A stretch of 64,000 bases of DNA from positions 115,591 to 179,590 of the forward strand of contig BCWJ01000007.1 in the NCBI GenBank assembly GCA_001592145.1. The letters are read 5' to 3'. The notes below the pieces were generated by a model. That model ran no database searches, was not told the DNA's origin, and saw only the letters and a list, made by a program, of their open reading frames with translations. The DNA comes from Xylanimicrobium pachnodae JCM 13526 = NBRC 107786. Lineage in GTDB: Bacteria; Actinomycetota; Actinomycetes; Actinomycetales; Cellulomonadaceae. Shown here piece after piece: positions 51,607 to 60,033 of this stretch. How positions within the stretch are numbered: the first letter of the stretch is position 1; every line of letters begins with the position of its first letter. The position numbers and the translations under genes are program-made.

Positions 51607-52212
51607 GAGCTACCTGACTCCCTGCCGCGGCCCCGACGCTGCCAACTGAGCCTAGTTAGCCGATGCCCGGCGCCTGCTCCTGCGGCTGGGTGAAGTTATG
51701 GACGGCGCACCGCCTAGATCCGTGACCACGATGCGCTCGAGCCGCCGATCGCCTCCACGAACTTATCCACAGCTTCGTCCGACCGGAACCGACGTTGCGC
51801 CGTGCCGTGCGATGTTCCAACTGAGCAAGAGGTGTGGCGGCTCTGATGGGGCGGTCGTACGTGGCGGGTCGAGGGCGCGGCCGAGGGCAGCGCTCGGGGT
51901 GCGCGAAGGGGGTTGGAGAACGTGACGACGATGACAGCGCGGGGCGGCGCGCGATGGCGTTCGGTCCTGGAGCAGCGGAGGGTGCTGTCGACGACGGCGG
52001 GGCGCGTGGACCGCCCGGCGGGCGCGGGACACCTGGTACGTGACGGGGCGGCCGCGGCGCCGACAGGATCGTGGCCCGTGAACCCCAACGTTTGCGGACG
52101 GAGCGTCGTAGTGGCACAACTGGTGAAGGTCTCTTTGAACCGTCACACCGGAAACGACGGTGACGTCGCCCGTGACGGGCAATCACGAAATCGCACAGAT
52201 GGGCGCGGAGGT
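51607..52212. other. Divergent control region between relaxase and Tad operons; candidate oriT area
   Basis: About 600 bp without a supported gene. It contains a perfect DnaA-box sequence TTATCCACA (51763-51771), two copies of CCAACTGAGC (51642-51651 and 51817-51826), and an inverted repeat CGTCAC/GTGACG near 52140-52167. Its position upstream of the relaxase operon is where an origin of transfer or replication is expected, but I cannot identify a nick site. Confidence 0.4.
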
Positions 52213-52845
52213 ATGCGTGGCGGTCGTGTAGTTGCAGCCCTTTCCGCGGCCGTCCTGACGACGGCTGCGCTGGCCGCATGCGACTCGTCAACACCGACCC
52301 CGTCGCCATCGCCGACGGTCACGGAGGCGTTGACTCCGTCCCCCACACTCTCGGAGTCGCCCTCCCCGACGCCGACCTCGGACCAGGATGTTGCCGCGGC
52401 GAAGGCCGAGCAGACCGTGCGCAGTTACGTCGCGCTGAGCGATGAGCTCCGCTCGGACACGAGCGTGCCACTGGACCGGCTTGACGCCGTTGCGACGAGC
52501 ATCGAGCTCGACGCCCAGACCCGGTTCCTCACGGACTGGCGCTCGAAGGAGTGGAAGCTCACCGGCACGACGCGCATCGTCGAACTGGATCTCGTCGATG
52601 TCTCGCTCGACAACGCGGACCCAGCCGCCGGCCACGTCCCCACGGTGACGTTCGAGCTCTGCTACGACGTCAGTGACGGAGACGTCGTCGGTCCCGACGG
52701 GGCCTCTGTAGTGCAACCGAACCGTGCTACGCGAGGCTGGACGCGGTACCTCGTGTCGAACTACGCATGGGCCACGGATCCCACCGGGTCCTGGCGGGTT
52801 GCCTCCAGCGAAACGCTCGAGCGTGAGCCATGCGACGCGCCCTGA
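52213..52845 (+). CDS. Lipoprotein at the head of the Tad operon
   Basis: A 210-residue lipoprotein: signal MRGGRVVAALSAAVLTTAAL, lipobox LAAC with lipid Cys near residue 23, then a Ser/Thr/Pro-rich linker (TPTPSPSPTVTEALTPSPT) and a compact domain from about 60 (AAKAEQTVRSYVALSDEL) similar in layout to small SnoaL/NTF2-like lipoproteins. GGAGG is only 1 nt before ATG 52213, so the true start may be an upstream codon. It overlaps the next gene by 16 bp. Confidence 0.7.
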   Translation: MRGGRVVAALSAAVLTTAALAACDSSTPTPSPSPTVTEALTPSPTLSESPSPTPTSDQDVAAAKAEQTVRSYVALSDELRSDTSVPLDRLDAVATSIELDAQTRFLTDWRSKEWKLTGTTRIVELDLVDVSLDNADPAAGHVPTVTFELCYDVSDGDVVGPDGASVVQPNRATRGWTRYLVSNYAWATDPTGSWRVASSETLEREPCDAP

Positions 52846-53792
52846 CCCTTGTAGGTCTCATCGCGTTCCTCGCGCTCGCCGTGAGTACCGGGTCCGCCCA
52901 GGCAGCGGCCCCCAAGTGCCGCACGGTCGACACCTGGACGGGCTTGTGCGTGATCAAGGTCGTCGCACCGGGGTCGGAACCGACCACTGAGCCTGTCGCG
53001 GACGATGGCCCGCAGGACACGGGCACGAGTTCCCCGTGTTTCTTCGACCCGTCGAGGGACGGCTATACGAACGTCCCGGCCGGCCCCGTCCCCTGCACCA
53101 GCGACCTCGGCAGCTGGTCGAACACGCTCCAGTGCTACACCCGTCGTGCTGATCCCCAGCCTGATGCCGGTGATCCGGTGTGGGCGGGTCACAGCCCGGA
53201 GGAGGGTGGGGCGATCTATGGGTGCTATCAGCCGCTCCCGATCGACGTCGACGTCTACCTGTGGTTGTTGAACCCGCCGGTCCCGGCGGCGGCTGGTCCA
53301 ACGCCGCGTGCGGTGGCGGAGATGGCGGTCGAGCAGATGGATCTTGAGGCGATCGAGATCGGTATCGTCCCGGAGCCTAGGCCGGGGTTCGTGGGGATTG
53401 TCGGGCAGCCGGTGTGGATGTGGGCGGCGAACCCGTCCGCGTCGACGGTGGGCCCGATCACGAGGTCGGCGTCGGCGGGTGGGATCACCGTCACGGCGAC
53501 GGCGACGATTCATCGGATCGTCTGGTCGATGGGTGACGGTGCGATCGTCACGTGTTCTGGTGGGGGTACCCCCTTCACCGATGACCGCGCGGGCACACCG
53601 TCGCCCGACTGCGGGTATGTGTACAACACCTCGAGCGCGGATCAGCCCGGGGAGAGGTTCACGGTGACCGCGTCGTCGGACTGGGTCATCGAGTGGGCAG
53701 GTGCAGGCCAGACCGGCACGATCCGCGTGAACGACCTGGAACGGTCGGTGCGGATCGCTGTGGGTGAGGCGCAGGTGCTCGTGACCTCGTAA
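52830..53792 (+). CDS. Secreted protein of the Tad operon
   Basis: A 320-residue protein with a signal peptide (MRRALTLVGLIAFLALAVST, cleavage after AQA near residue 25). The mature part has eight Cys and a C-terminal beta-rich half (GGITVTATATIHRIVWSMGDG, TVTASSDWVIEWAGAGQTG) of the kind found in actinobacterial conjugative elements beside Tad genes, where it is often mislabelled as an ATP/GTP-binding protein. No nucleotide-binding motif is present. Function unknown; probably outside the cell. Confidence 0.65.
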   Translation: MRRALTLVGLIAFLALAVSTGSAQAAAPKCRTVDTWTGLCVIKVVAPGSEPTTEPVADDGPQDTGTSSPCFFDPSRDGYTNVPAGPVPCTSDLGSWSNTLQCYTRRADPQPDAGDPVWAGHSPEEGGAIYGCYQPLPIDVDVYLWLLNPPVPAAAGPTPRAVAEMAVEQMDLEAIEIGIVPEPRPGFVGIVGQPVWMWAANPSASTVGPITRSASAGGITVTATATIHRIVWSMGDGAIVTCSGGGTPFTDDRAGTPSPDCGYVYNTSSADQPGERFTVTASSDWVIEWAGAGQTGTIRVNDLERSVRIAVGEAQVLVTS

Positions 53793-53825
53793 CGGGGTCG
53801 CGAGCAAGAGGGAAGGACGGACGTC

Positions 53826-54494
53826 ATGTCCGTGACCACCACTCGCAAGCACACGTCGGACGCTGGTTCGACTCCCCCAACTGAACGTTCGGCTCCACCG
53901 CCGGGGATGCGGCGTCGTCCCGCGATGACGATTATCGCGCTGACGCTGCTGGCCGTTGGCGCGGTGATCGGGTGGGCCTTGTGGACGCGCGAGGACGCGA
54001 GCATCGAGGTGCTCGCGGCGCGGCAGCCGATCGAGCGCGGGCAGGTCATCACGTCCGACGACGTCGCCATCTCCCGGATCCCCGACGATGCCGGCTGGTC
54101 CGTCGTCCCGGCCGCGCGGCTCGGTGACGTCGTCGGGCAGCGCGCCGCAACGGACGTGGCCGAGGGCACGCCGATCTCCCCGGACGCGGTGACCGATGCG
54201 CCGGTTCCAGCGGACGGGTACTCCGTGGTCGGGGTCGCGTTGGAGGCGAAGCAGGCGCCGGGCATGCCGCTCCGGGTCGGTGACCGGGTCACGGTCGTGG
54301 TGACCCCGGCGGCTGCGACGGACACGGTGACGACGCCGGACTCGACCCCGGCGGAGGTGGCCGGCGTGTCGGTCTCTCCGGAGACGGGGAACACGGTGGT
54401 GGACCTGTTGGTGCCGCAGGCGCAGTCGGCGTTGCTCGCCTCCCGGGTCGCGACGGGCAACTTCGCGATCGTGCTCGAGTCGAGGGACCGGTGA
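53826..54494 (+). CDS. SAF-domain protein (CpaB/RcpC-like)
   Basis: A 222-residue protein with one membrane helix (MTIIALTLLAVGAVIGWALW, about 34-53) and a SAF domain: VLAARQPIERGQVITSDDVAISRIPDD, cited as AARQPIERGQVITSDDV, then GDVVGQRAATDVAEGTPISPDAV. CpaB/RcpC proteins stabilise the secretion channel of Tad pili. It sits just before the TadZ-like gene, as in other Tad loci. Confidence 0.85.
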   Translation: MSVTTTRKHTSDAGSTPPTERSAPPPGMRRRPAMTIIALTLLAVGAVIGWALWTREDASIEVLAARQPIERGQVITSDDVAISRIPDDAGWSVVPAARLGDVVGQRAATDVAEGTPISPDAVTDAPVPADGYSVVGVALEAKQAPGMPLRVGDRVTVVVTPAAATDTVTTPDSTPAEVAGVSVSPETGNTVVDLLVPQAQSALLASRVATGNFAIVLESRDR

Positions 54495-54498
54495 CGTC

Positions 54499-55266
54499 GT
54501 GGCGGTGATCGCGTTGTGTTCCGCGTCCGGGTCGCCGGGGGTGACGACGACGGCGGTGGCCCTGGCCTGGAACTGGTCCCGCCCGGTCACGCTCGTCGAG
54601 GCCGACCCGGTGGGCGGGTCCGCGATCCTGGCCGGTGTGTTCAAGGGGGTGCGCGAGTACCGGGCCGGGCTCGTCGAGCTCGCCTTGTCCCCGCTGGATG
54701 CCGGGGACGCGCTGCTGGAGGTCGGTGACCGGGTCGAGGGCACCCCGGTCACGTTCGTTGCCGGGCCGCGCTCGCCCGCGCAGGTGCCGAGCCTGGAACC
54801 GGTGTGGGGGCGCCTCGCCGACGCGTTCGACGACCTGGACCGGTCGGGTCAGGACGTGATCGTCGACGTCGGCCGGCTCGGGATGCGCGGCTGCCCGGAG
54901 CCGCTGCTCGCCCTGGCGGACCTGTCGTTGATCGTCACCCGCACGAACCTCGTCGCGCTCGCCGGTGTGCGCCCCTGGGCTGCCTCGCTCGCCGAGCACG
55001 CGCCCGCGTGGCGTGATGCCGGGCTGCTGGTCGTCGGGGCCGGGGCGCCGTACTCGGTCAAGGAGGTCGCCGCAACGCTGGGCCTGCCCGTGGTCGCCAC
55101 CCTCGCTGACGACGTCGATGCGGCCGCCGTCTACCACCGCGGTACGCCTGCGGGCCGCCGGTGGGGATCGGGGCCGTACGTCCGCTCGGTGCGGGCCGCG
55201 GTGGACGCCGTCGGGAGCCGTATCGCGCGAGGGCGCGCCGAACTGCTGGAAGGAGCTACCCCATGA
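54499..55266 (+). CDS. TadZ/CpaE-like ParA-type ATPase
   Basis: A 255-residue protein of the ParA/MinD fold. The deviant Walker A is ALCSASGSPGVTTTAVALA: the usual GKGGVGKTT lysines are replaced, as in many TadZ proteins. VTLVEADPVGG is the Walker A-prime/B region, and DVIVDVGRLG, LIVTRTNLVALAGV follow. TadZ proteins place the pilus at a cell pole. GTG 54499 follows the SAF gene after 4 nt and overlaps tadA at its end. Confidence 0.8.
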   Translation: MAVIALCSASGSPGVTTTAVALAWNWSRPVTLVEADPVGGSAILAGVFKGVREYRAGLVELALSPLDAGDALLEVGDRVEGTPVTFVAGPRSPAQVPSLEPVWGRLADAFDDLDRSGQDVIVDVGRLGMRGCPEPLLALADLSLIVTRTNLVALAGVRPWAASLAEHAPAWRDAGLLVVGAGAPYSVKEVAATLGLPVVATLADDVDAAAVYHRGTPAGRRWGSGPYVRSVRAAVDAVGSRIARGRAELLEGATP

Positions 55267-56783
55267 GCCACGCACCGCTACCGAACGACGACGAGGGGCG
55301 GGAGCGTCCGCTGTCGTCGGTCCCGCTGTTCTCGACGCCGCCGCCCGCGCGGCCGGGGGTGTCGCGCCGCCTGCTGGCCCCGAACGATCCGCTGCCCGAA
55401 CCGTCGATCCCAGCACCGCCGGACCAGGGCGGGGAGGGGGTCGAGGTCGACTGGAAGGTGGTCGGGGTTCTGCGTCAGCGGGCGTCCGAGCAGATCGCCG
55501 CGGCGACCCGCGCGGACGAGGTCGCGTCGGATCGGGCGACGCAGCGCCAGCGCGGGCTGGCGATCGTCGTCGACCTGGTGGGTGCGGCGAACGCGGACCG
55601 TGTCGACGCCGGGTTGGCGGCATGGTCGGCCGGGGAGCAGTCGGCGCTCGTCAAAGCGGTCATGGACCAGCTCTTCGGACTGGGCCGGTTGCAGCCCCTC
55701 GTGGACCGGGACGACATCGAGAACATCGAGATCGACGGGTGCGACAACGTGCGCCTCCAACGGCTCGACGGCTCGTATGAGAAGGGGCCGTCGGTTGCTG
55801 GCTCGAACGAGGAGCTGATCGACCTGCTCCAGATGCTCGCCTCCCAGGGTGACGGCAACGCGCGCGCGTTCTCCCCCGCGCAACCGAACCTGGACCTGAC
55901 CCTGCCAGGTGGGGCGCGCCTGTCGGCGGCGGCGTGGGTCTCGACGCGCCCGCAGATCAACATCCGCCTGCACCGCCTGGTCGTGGTCACCCTGGAGGAT
56001 CTGGTCGAGGCCGGTGAGATCACCGAGAACCTGGCCTCGTTCCTGCGGGCCGTGATCAGGGCACGCCTGAACGTCGTGATCACGGGTGCGCAGGGGGCGG
56101 GCAAGACGACGCTGGCGCGGGCGATGTGCGCGGAGATCCCGTACTCCGAGGCGATCGGCACGTTCGAGACCGAGTACGAGCTGATGCTCCACACCATGCC
56201 CGACCAGCACGCCATGGTCCGCCACTACGAGGCCCGCCCCGGCACCGGGGAGATCGGCCCGGACGGGCGCCCGGCCGGGGAGTACGGGCTCGCACGCCTG
56301 ATCTACAACTCGTTCCGCCAGAACCTGTCGCGGCAGATCGTCGGGGAGGTGCGCGGCGCCGAGGTGTGGGCGATGGTCACCGCGATGGAGTCCGGCACCG
56401 GGTCCATCTCCACCACCCATGCTTCCAGCGCGCAGGCGGCGGTCGCGAAACTTGTCACCTGTGCGATGGAGGCGGGCATCGCCCCGCAGCTCGCCACCAG
56501 GAAGCTCGCGGCGACGATCGACCTGATCGTGCACATCGACCTCGACACCCCCACCACCCGGGCGGTCGGCTCCCCTCGTCCGCGCCGCCGGGTCACCGAG
56601 GTCCTCGCCGTCACCCCCGGTGAGGACGCCAAGGGGTACGCGACCGAGCACGTCTACCTCGCCGACCCCGACGACGACGGCCCGGCCCGCCCGCACGTGC
56701 TCCCCCACGAGTACCGGCGCCTGACCCGGTTCGGGTTCGACCTCGACGGGTTCCTGCGCGACCAGGACGGGCGGGTGGCCTGA
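55263..56783 (+). CDS. tadA: TadA/CpaF-type secretion ATPase
   Basis: A 506-residue type II/IV secretion ATPase that drives pilus extension. Walker A ITGAQGAGKTTLARAM (near residue 276), the Asp box/Walker B area VGEVRGAEVWAMVTAMESG, the His box GSISTTHASSAQAAV, and the N-terminal QRGLAIVVDLVG and ENIEIDGCDNVRL segments of CpaF proteins. ATG overlaps the TadZ stop (ATGA) and its stop overlaps tadB (TGATG). CpaF-type ATPases also occur in actinobacterial conjugative elements. Confidence 0.92.
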   Translation: MSHAPLPNDDEGRERPLSSVPLFSTPPPARPGVSRRLLAPNDPLPEPSIPAPPDQGGEGVEVDWKVVGVLRQRASEQIAAATRADEVASDRATQRQRGLAIVVDLVGAANADRVDAGLAAWSAGEQSALVKAVMDQLFGLGRLQPLVDRDDIENIEIDGCDNVRLQRLDGSYEKGPSVAGSNEELIDLLQMLASQGDGNARAFSPAQPNLDLTLPGGARLSAAAWVSTRPQINIRLHRLVVVTLEDLVEAGEITENLASFLRAVIRARLNVVITGAQGAGKTTLARAMCAEIPYSEAIGTFETEYELMLHTMPDQHAMVRHYEARPGTGEIGPDGRPAGEYGLARLIYNSFRQNLSRQIVGEVRGAEVWAMVTAMESGTGSISTTHASSAQAAVAKLVTCAMEAGIAPQLATRKLAATIDLIVHIDLDTPTTRAVGSPRPRRRVTEVLAVTPGEDAKGYATEHVYLADPDDDGPARPHVLPHEYRRLTRFGFDLDGFLRDQDGRVA

Positions 56784-57643
56784 TGCCCCTCGACCTGATC
56801 GGCTACACGACCGCCGGTGCCCTGATCGTCGGCGGGCTCGGCATGGCCATCGTGTTCATCGTCTCCAAGGACGACGACGCCGCGGAGCGCCCGGCCCGGC
56901 CGTCAGCATTCGCGGCGCGGTTCAGGCGGGTGTCGCCTCGGGCGTGGCTGCGCGTGGGCGTTGGGTTCGTCGCGGGGGTCGTGGTCTGGCAGGTCACCGG
57001 GTTGGTCGTGTTGCTGGTCGCGGTGCCGCTCGCCGTCGTCGGGCTGCCGTGGCTGCTGTCGGGGCAGGGGCCGAGGCACACCATCGAGCGGCTCGAAGCG
57101 ATGGCGGACTGGACGCGGTCGCTGGCCGGGATCCTGCACGTCGGCGTCGGCCTCGAAGAAGCCCTCGCCTCCTCGATCCGCTCCACCCCGACGGCAATCC
57201 AGCCGGAGGTGTCCCGGCTCGTGGCCCGGCTGCGCGCCCGCTGGAACACCGAAGGCGCGATCCGGGCATTCGCGGACGACCTCGATGACCCGACCGGTGA
57301 CCTCATCGCGATGAACCTGATCCTGGCCTCGCAACGTCGCGGCCGCGGCCTGTCCGACGTGCTCGAGTCCCTGGCCACGACCGTGGGTGACGACGTGCGC
57401 AACCGGCGTCAGATCGAGGCGGACCGGGCCAAACCCCGCTCGACCGCGCGGTGGGTCACCATCATCACGATCACCGTCCTGGCCGGTCTTGCCCTATCGG
57501 GCACGTACGTAGACCCGTACCGCACCCCGCTCGGGCAGGTCATCCTCACCGTGCTCCTCGCCGTGTTCGTCCTGTGCCTGCTGTGGTTCAAACGCATCGC
57601 GACCGGCACCCCCGCCCCCCGGATCCTGGGGAGCCGGAGATGA
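56783..57643 (+). CDS. tadB: TadB-like inner-membrane platform protein
   Basis: A 286-residue type II secretion F-domain protein. Membrane helices at about 8-28, 55-85 and 225-275 flank the cytoplasmic F domain (LEAMADWTRSLAGILHVGVGLEEALASSIRST, cited as RSLAGILHVGVGLEEAL, and LASQRRGRGLSDVLESLATTV). It forms the base of the pilus machine with TadC. Coupled on both sides by overlaps of 1 and 4 nt. Confidence 0.87.
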   Translation: MPLDLIGYTTAGALIVGGLGMAIVFIVSKDDDAAERPARPSAFAARFRRVSPRAWLRVGVGFVAGVVVWQVTGLVVLLVAVPLAVVGLPWLLSGQGPRHTIERLEAMADWTRSLAGILHVGVGLEEALASSIRSTPTAIQPEVSRLVARLRARWNTEGAIRAFADDLDDPTGDLIAMNLILASQRRGRGLSDVLESLATTVGDDVRNRRQIEADRAKPRSTARWVTIITITVLAGLALSGTYVDPYRTPLGQVILTVLLAVFVLCLLWFKRIATGTPAPRILGSRR

Positions 57644-58545
57644 GCGGCGACCTGCTGCTGTTCATGGCGGCCGGCGGGTGCGTCGGCCTGGGCGTGGCCC
57701 TGCTCCTCGGGCGCCTGCTGCCCGCGCACGTCGACCTCGGCGACGCCCTGACCCGCCTGACCCCCTCACGGCGCACCACCGCCGCGGCCACGGACACCCG
57801 CGCCGCCGATGCGACCGAGCGGGTCGGGCAGTGGGCGATGGCCGCCTTGCCGGCCGGGTTCTGGTGGCACACCCCGCACCGGGAGCTCGCACTACTGCGC
57901 AGACCGCTGAGCCGGTTCTACGGGGAGAAGCTCACGTTCGCCGCCCTCGGCCTCGTAGGACCCGTCGCGATCACCGCCCTGTACTCGGCCCTCGGCTGGC
58001 ACCTACCCTTCGCGATCCCCGCCATCGCCTCGCTCGGCCTGGCAGCCGTGTTGTTCTTCATCCCGAACTACAACGCCGTCGGTGAGGCCAAGCGGGCGCG
58101 TGTCGAGTTCCGCCGCGCCCTGGGCGCGTACATCGAGCTCGTCGCTCTCGAGCGCACCAACGGGTCCGGGGTGCGCCAGTCGATGGAGGCCGCCGCCCGC
58201 ATCGGTACCACGCCCGTGTTCGAGCACCTCGATGAGGAGTTGGCCCGCGCGAACCTGTCCGGCGTCGCACCCTGGTCCGCGCTGCGCGACCTCGGCGACG
58301 ACCTCGACCTGCCCGAGCTGCACGACTTCGCCGACATCATGCGCCTGTCCGGCGAGCAGGGCGCCGCCGTCTACGGGCAACTACGCGCCCGCGCAGACCT
58401 GATGCGCAACGCACTCCTGGGCGAGGAACTCGCCCAGGCCAACACCGACTCGGAACGCCTGTCCATCCCCGGGTCGATCACCGGCATCGTCTTCATGGCG
58501 CTGCTCCTCGCACCCGCACTCCTGCGGCTGTTCACGCACACCTGA
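57640..58545 (+). CDS. tadC: TadC-like inner-membrane platform protein
   Basis: A 301-residue F-domain protein: helices at about 5-25, 95-115, 120-140 and 275-298, with the cytoplasmic core AYIELVALERTNGSGVRQSMEAAARIG and IMRLSGEQGAAVYGQLRARADLMR (cited as short pieces). Partner of TadB. ATG 57640 overlaps the tadB stop. The pilin gene begins 25 nt downstream after a GGAAGGAA ribosome site. Confidence 0.87.
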   Translation: MSGDLLLFMAAGGCVGLGVALLLGRLLPAHVDLGDALTRLTPSRRTTAAATDTRAADATERVGQWAMAALPAGFWWHTPHRELALLRRPLSRFYGEKLTFAALGLVGPVAITALYSALGWHLPFAIPAIASLGLAAVLFFIPNYNAVGEAKRARVEFRRALGAYIELVALERTNGSGVRQSMEAAARIGTTPVFEHLDEELARANLSGVAPWSALRDLGDDLDLPELHDFADIMRLSGEQGAAVYGQLRARADLMRNALLGEELAQANTDSERLSIPGSITGIVFMALLLAPALLRLFTHT

Positions 58546-58570
58546 GCAAGGACCAGGAAGGAACCCGACC

Positions 58571-58762
58571 ATGTCTCAGCTCATCGCCACGTTCGTAGCC
58601 ATTGAGGCGTTCCTGCACGAGAAGTTCGCCGACGACGACCCCGAACGCGGCAACGTCACCATCGAGCACGTCCTGTGGGCACTCGGCGTCATCGCCATCG
58701 CCGGCATCGTCGTCTTCGCGATCACGAACTATGTCACCGGCAAAGCGGCACAAATCCAGTAG
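58571..58762 (+). CDS. Flp-type pilin-like protein
   Basis: A 63-residue protein: a long charged pre-segment (LHEKFADDDPERG) then NVTIEHVLWALGVIAIAGIVVF, one hydrophobic helix. The Gly-Asn junction with Glu at +5 (RG/NVTIE) fits a type IV prepilin peptidase site; after cleavage a 34-residue pilin remains. GGAAGGAA precedes ATG 58571 by about 9 nt. It is the best candidate for the main fibre subunit. Confidence 0.75.
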   Translation: MSQLIATFVAIEAFLHEKFADDDPERGNVTIEHVLWALGVIAIAGIVVFAITNYVTGKAAQIQ

Positions 58763-59150
58763 GCCCCGCCGCGCCCGCCCAGACGACCCGGAGCGCGGCT
58801 CAAACACGATCGAGATGTCGATCGTGTTCCCCGCCGTGCTCGTCCTGATGTTCCTCGGCGTCCAAGGCGCCCTGTACTTCCACGCCCGCACCGTCGCCAT
58901 GACAGCCGCTACCGAAGGTGCCAAAGCGGCAGCCGTCGAACACGGCACGGCCGGCGACGGCGAGGCCGCCGCCCTCGGGTTCGTGAACCTCGCAGGCGGG
59001 GACGACGTCATGACCGACGCCGCAGCAACCGCGGCCGTGTCTCCGACGTCGGTCACCGTCGTCGTCACCGGGCGCTCCCTCTCCCTCGTTCCCGGCTGGC
59101 AGCCACTCGTCCAGCAGCAGGCCACCGCCCCACGAGAGGCGCTGTCATGA
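58731..59150 (+). CDS. TadE-like minor pilin
   Basis: A 139-residue pseudopilin: basic pre-segment (MSPAKRHKSSRPRRARPDDPERG) then SNTIEMSIVFPAVLVLMFLGVQG. The RG/SNTIE junction again has Glu at +5. After the helix come ATEGAKAAAVEHG and a beta-rich C-terminus (SPTSVTVVVTGRSLSLVPGW), the TadE pattern. ATG 58731 lies inside the pilin gene, a 32-bp overlap in another frame. Confidence 0.8.
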   Translation: MSPAKRHKSSRPRRARPDDPERGSNTIEMSIVFPAVLVLMFLGVQGALYFHARTVAMTAATEGAKAAAVEHGTAGDGEAAALGFVNLAGGDDVMTDAAATAAVSPTSVTVVVTGRSLSLVPGWQPLVQQQATAPREALS

Positions 59151-59581
59151 GATCCCGGTGCGGTGACCTGGAGCGGGGCTCGGCCTCGGTCGAGGCGTCC
59201 CTCCTGGTGCCCGCGTTCGGGCTGCTTGTCGCGCTCATCGTGGTCGGCGGGCGCATCACCATCGCGCATCAGGTCGTCGAGTCTGCCGCCGCCGACGCCG
59301 CCCGCTCCGCCTCCCTGCAACGAGCCCCCCGCCTCGCGCACGACGCCGCAGCATCCGCCGCGGCCACCACCCTGACCGGGCAAGGGCTCGACTGCGCGGC
59401 CACGAGCGTCGACGTGTCCTCGACCGGGCTGGGCGGCCAGGTCGGGGACGACTCCACCGTGACGGTCACCGTCACCTGCCAGGTGAGCCTGACCGACCTG
59501 ACCTTCATCCCCGGCCTGCCGGGAACCCGCGCAGTGACCGCCACGATCACCAGCCCCATCGACCGGTGGACCCAACGATGA
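59147..59581 (+). CDS. TadE/TadF-like minor pilin
   Basis: A 144-residue pseudopilin starting MRSRCGDLERGSASVEASLLVPAFGLLVALIVVGG, cited as GDLERGSASVEASLLVP: short pre-segment, RG/SASVE with Glu at +5, then a single helix. ESAAADAARSASLQ and two Cys (DCAATSV, TVTCQVSLTDL) follow. ATG overlaps the preceding stop (ATGA). Confidence 0.82.
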   Translation: MRSRCGDLERGSASVEASLLVPAFGLLVALIVVGGRITIAHQVVESAAADAARSASLQRAPRLAHDAAASAAATTLTGQGLDCAATSVDVSSTGLGGQVGDDSTVTVTVTCQVSLTDLTFIPGLPGTRAVTATITSPIDRWTQR

Positions 59582-60033
59582 ACCCCACACCCCCGCCCCG
59601 CCACGCCCGACGCCGCCGCAACTCCGCCGAGCGCGGGTCAATATCCGCGTGGGCGGTCGTGTCCACCCTCGCGCTGATCCTGTGCGCGGGGCTCGCCGTC
59701 GACCTCGGCGGGCAGGTCCACACCCTCCAACGCGCGCACGACCTCGCCCAGCAGGCCGCCCGCGCCGGCGGGCAAGCCCTCTCCGCCGCACACGCGCAAC
59801 GCGGCGACGTCCTCGCCGTCGACGTCGCCACCGCCAAGGCCGAAGCCACCCGGTACCTGGACGCGGCCGGGGTCACCGGGATCGTGACCGTCGCGAACGG
59901 GAACGAGGTCACCGTGACCGTCACGGACACCTACGACACGATCCTGCTCGGCATCATCGGGATCACCCGCCTTGACGCCACCGCGGACGCTACCGCCCGC
60001 ACCGTGCGCACCCTGGGAGGCACCGAACAATGA
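59578..60033 (+). CDS. TadG-like pilus assembly protein
   Basis: A 151-residue protein with basic start (HARRRRNSAERG), then SISAWAVVSTLALILCAGLAVDLGGQVH, cited as AWAVVSTLALILCAGLAVD. Same ERGS context as its neighbours but Trp instead of Glu at +5, as in the TadG/Flp-associated group without cleavage. AHDLAQQAARAGGQALSA is typical. A von Willebrand A domain, found in long TadG proteins, is missing. Confidence 0.78.
   Translation: MNPTPPPRHARRRRNSAERGSISAWAVVSTLALILCAGLAVDLGGQVHTLQRAHDLAQQAARAGGQALSAAHAQRGDVLAVDVATAKAEATRYLDAAGVTGIVTVANGNEVTVTVTDTYDTILLGIIGITRLDATADATARTVRTLGGTEQ

Noticed and set aside
51714..52088. Small minus-strand gene in the divergent region ending FVEAIGGSSASWSRI
   Set aside because: Only the last 25 residues look protein-like; no plausible start or ribosome site and the rest is Pro/Arg noise.
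51913..52212. 100-residue N-terminal extension of the Tad-operon lipoprotein
   Set aside because: It would bury the lipoprotein signal, and its sequence has no coding character.
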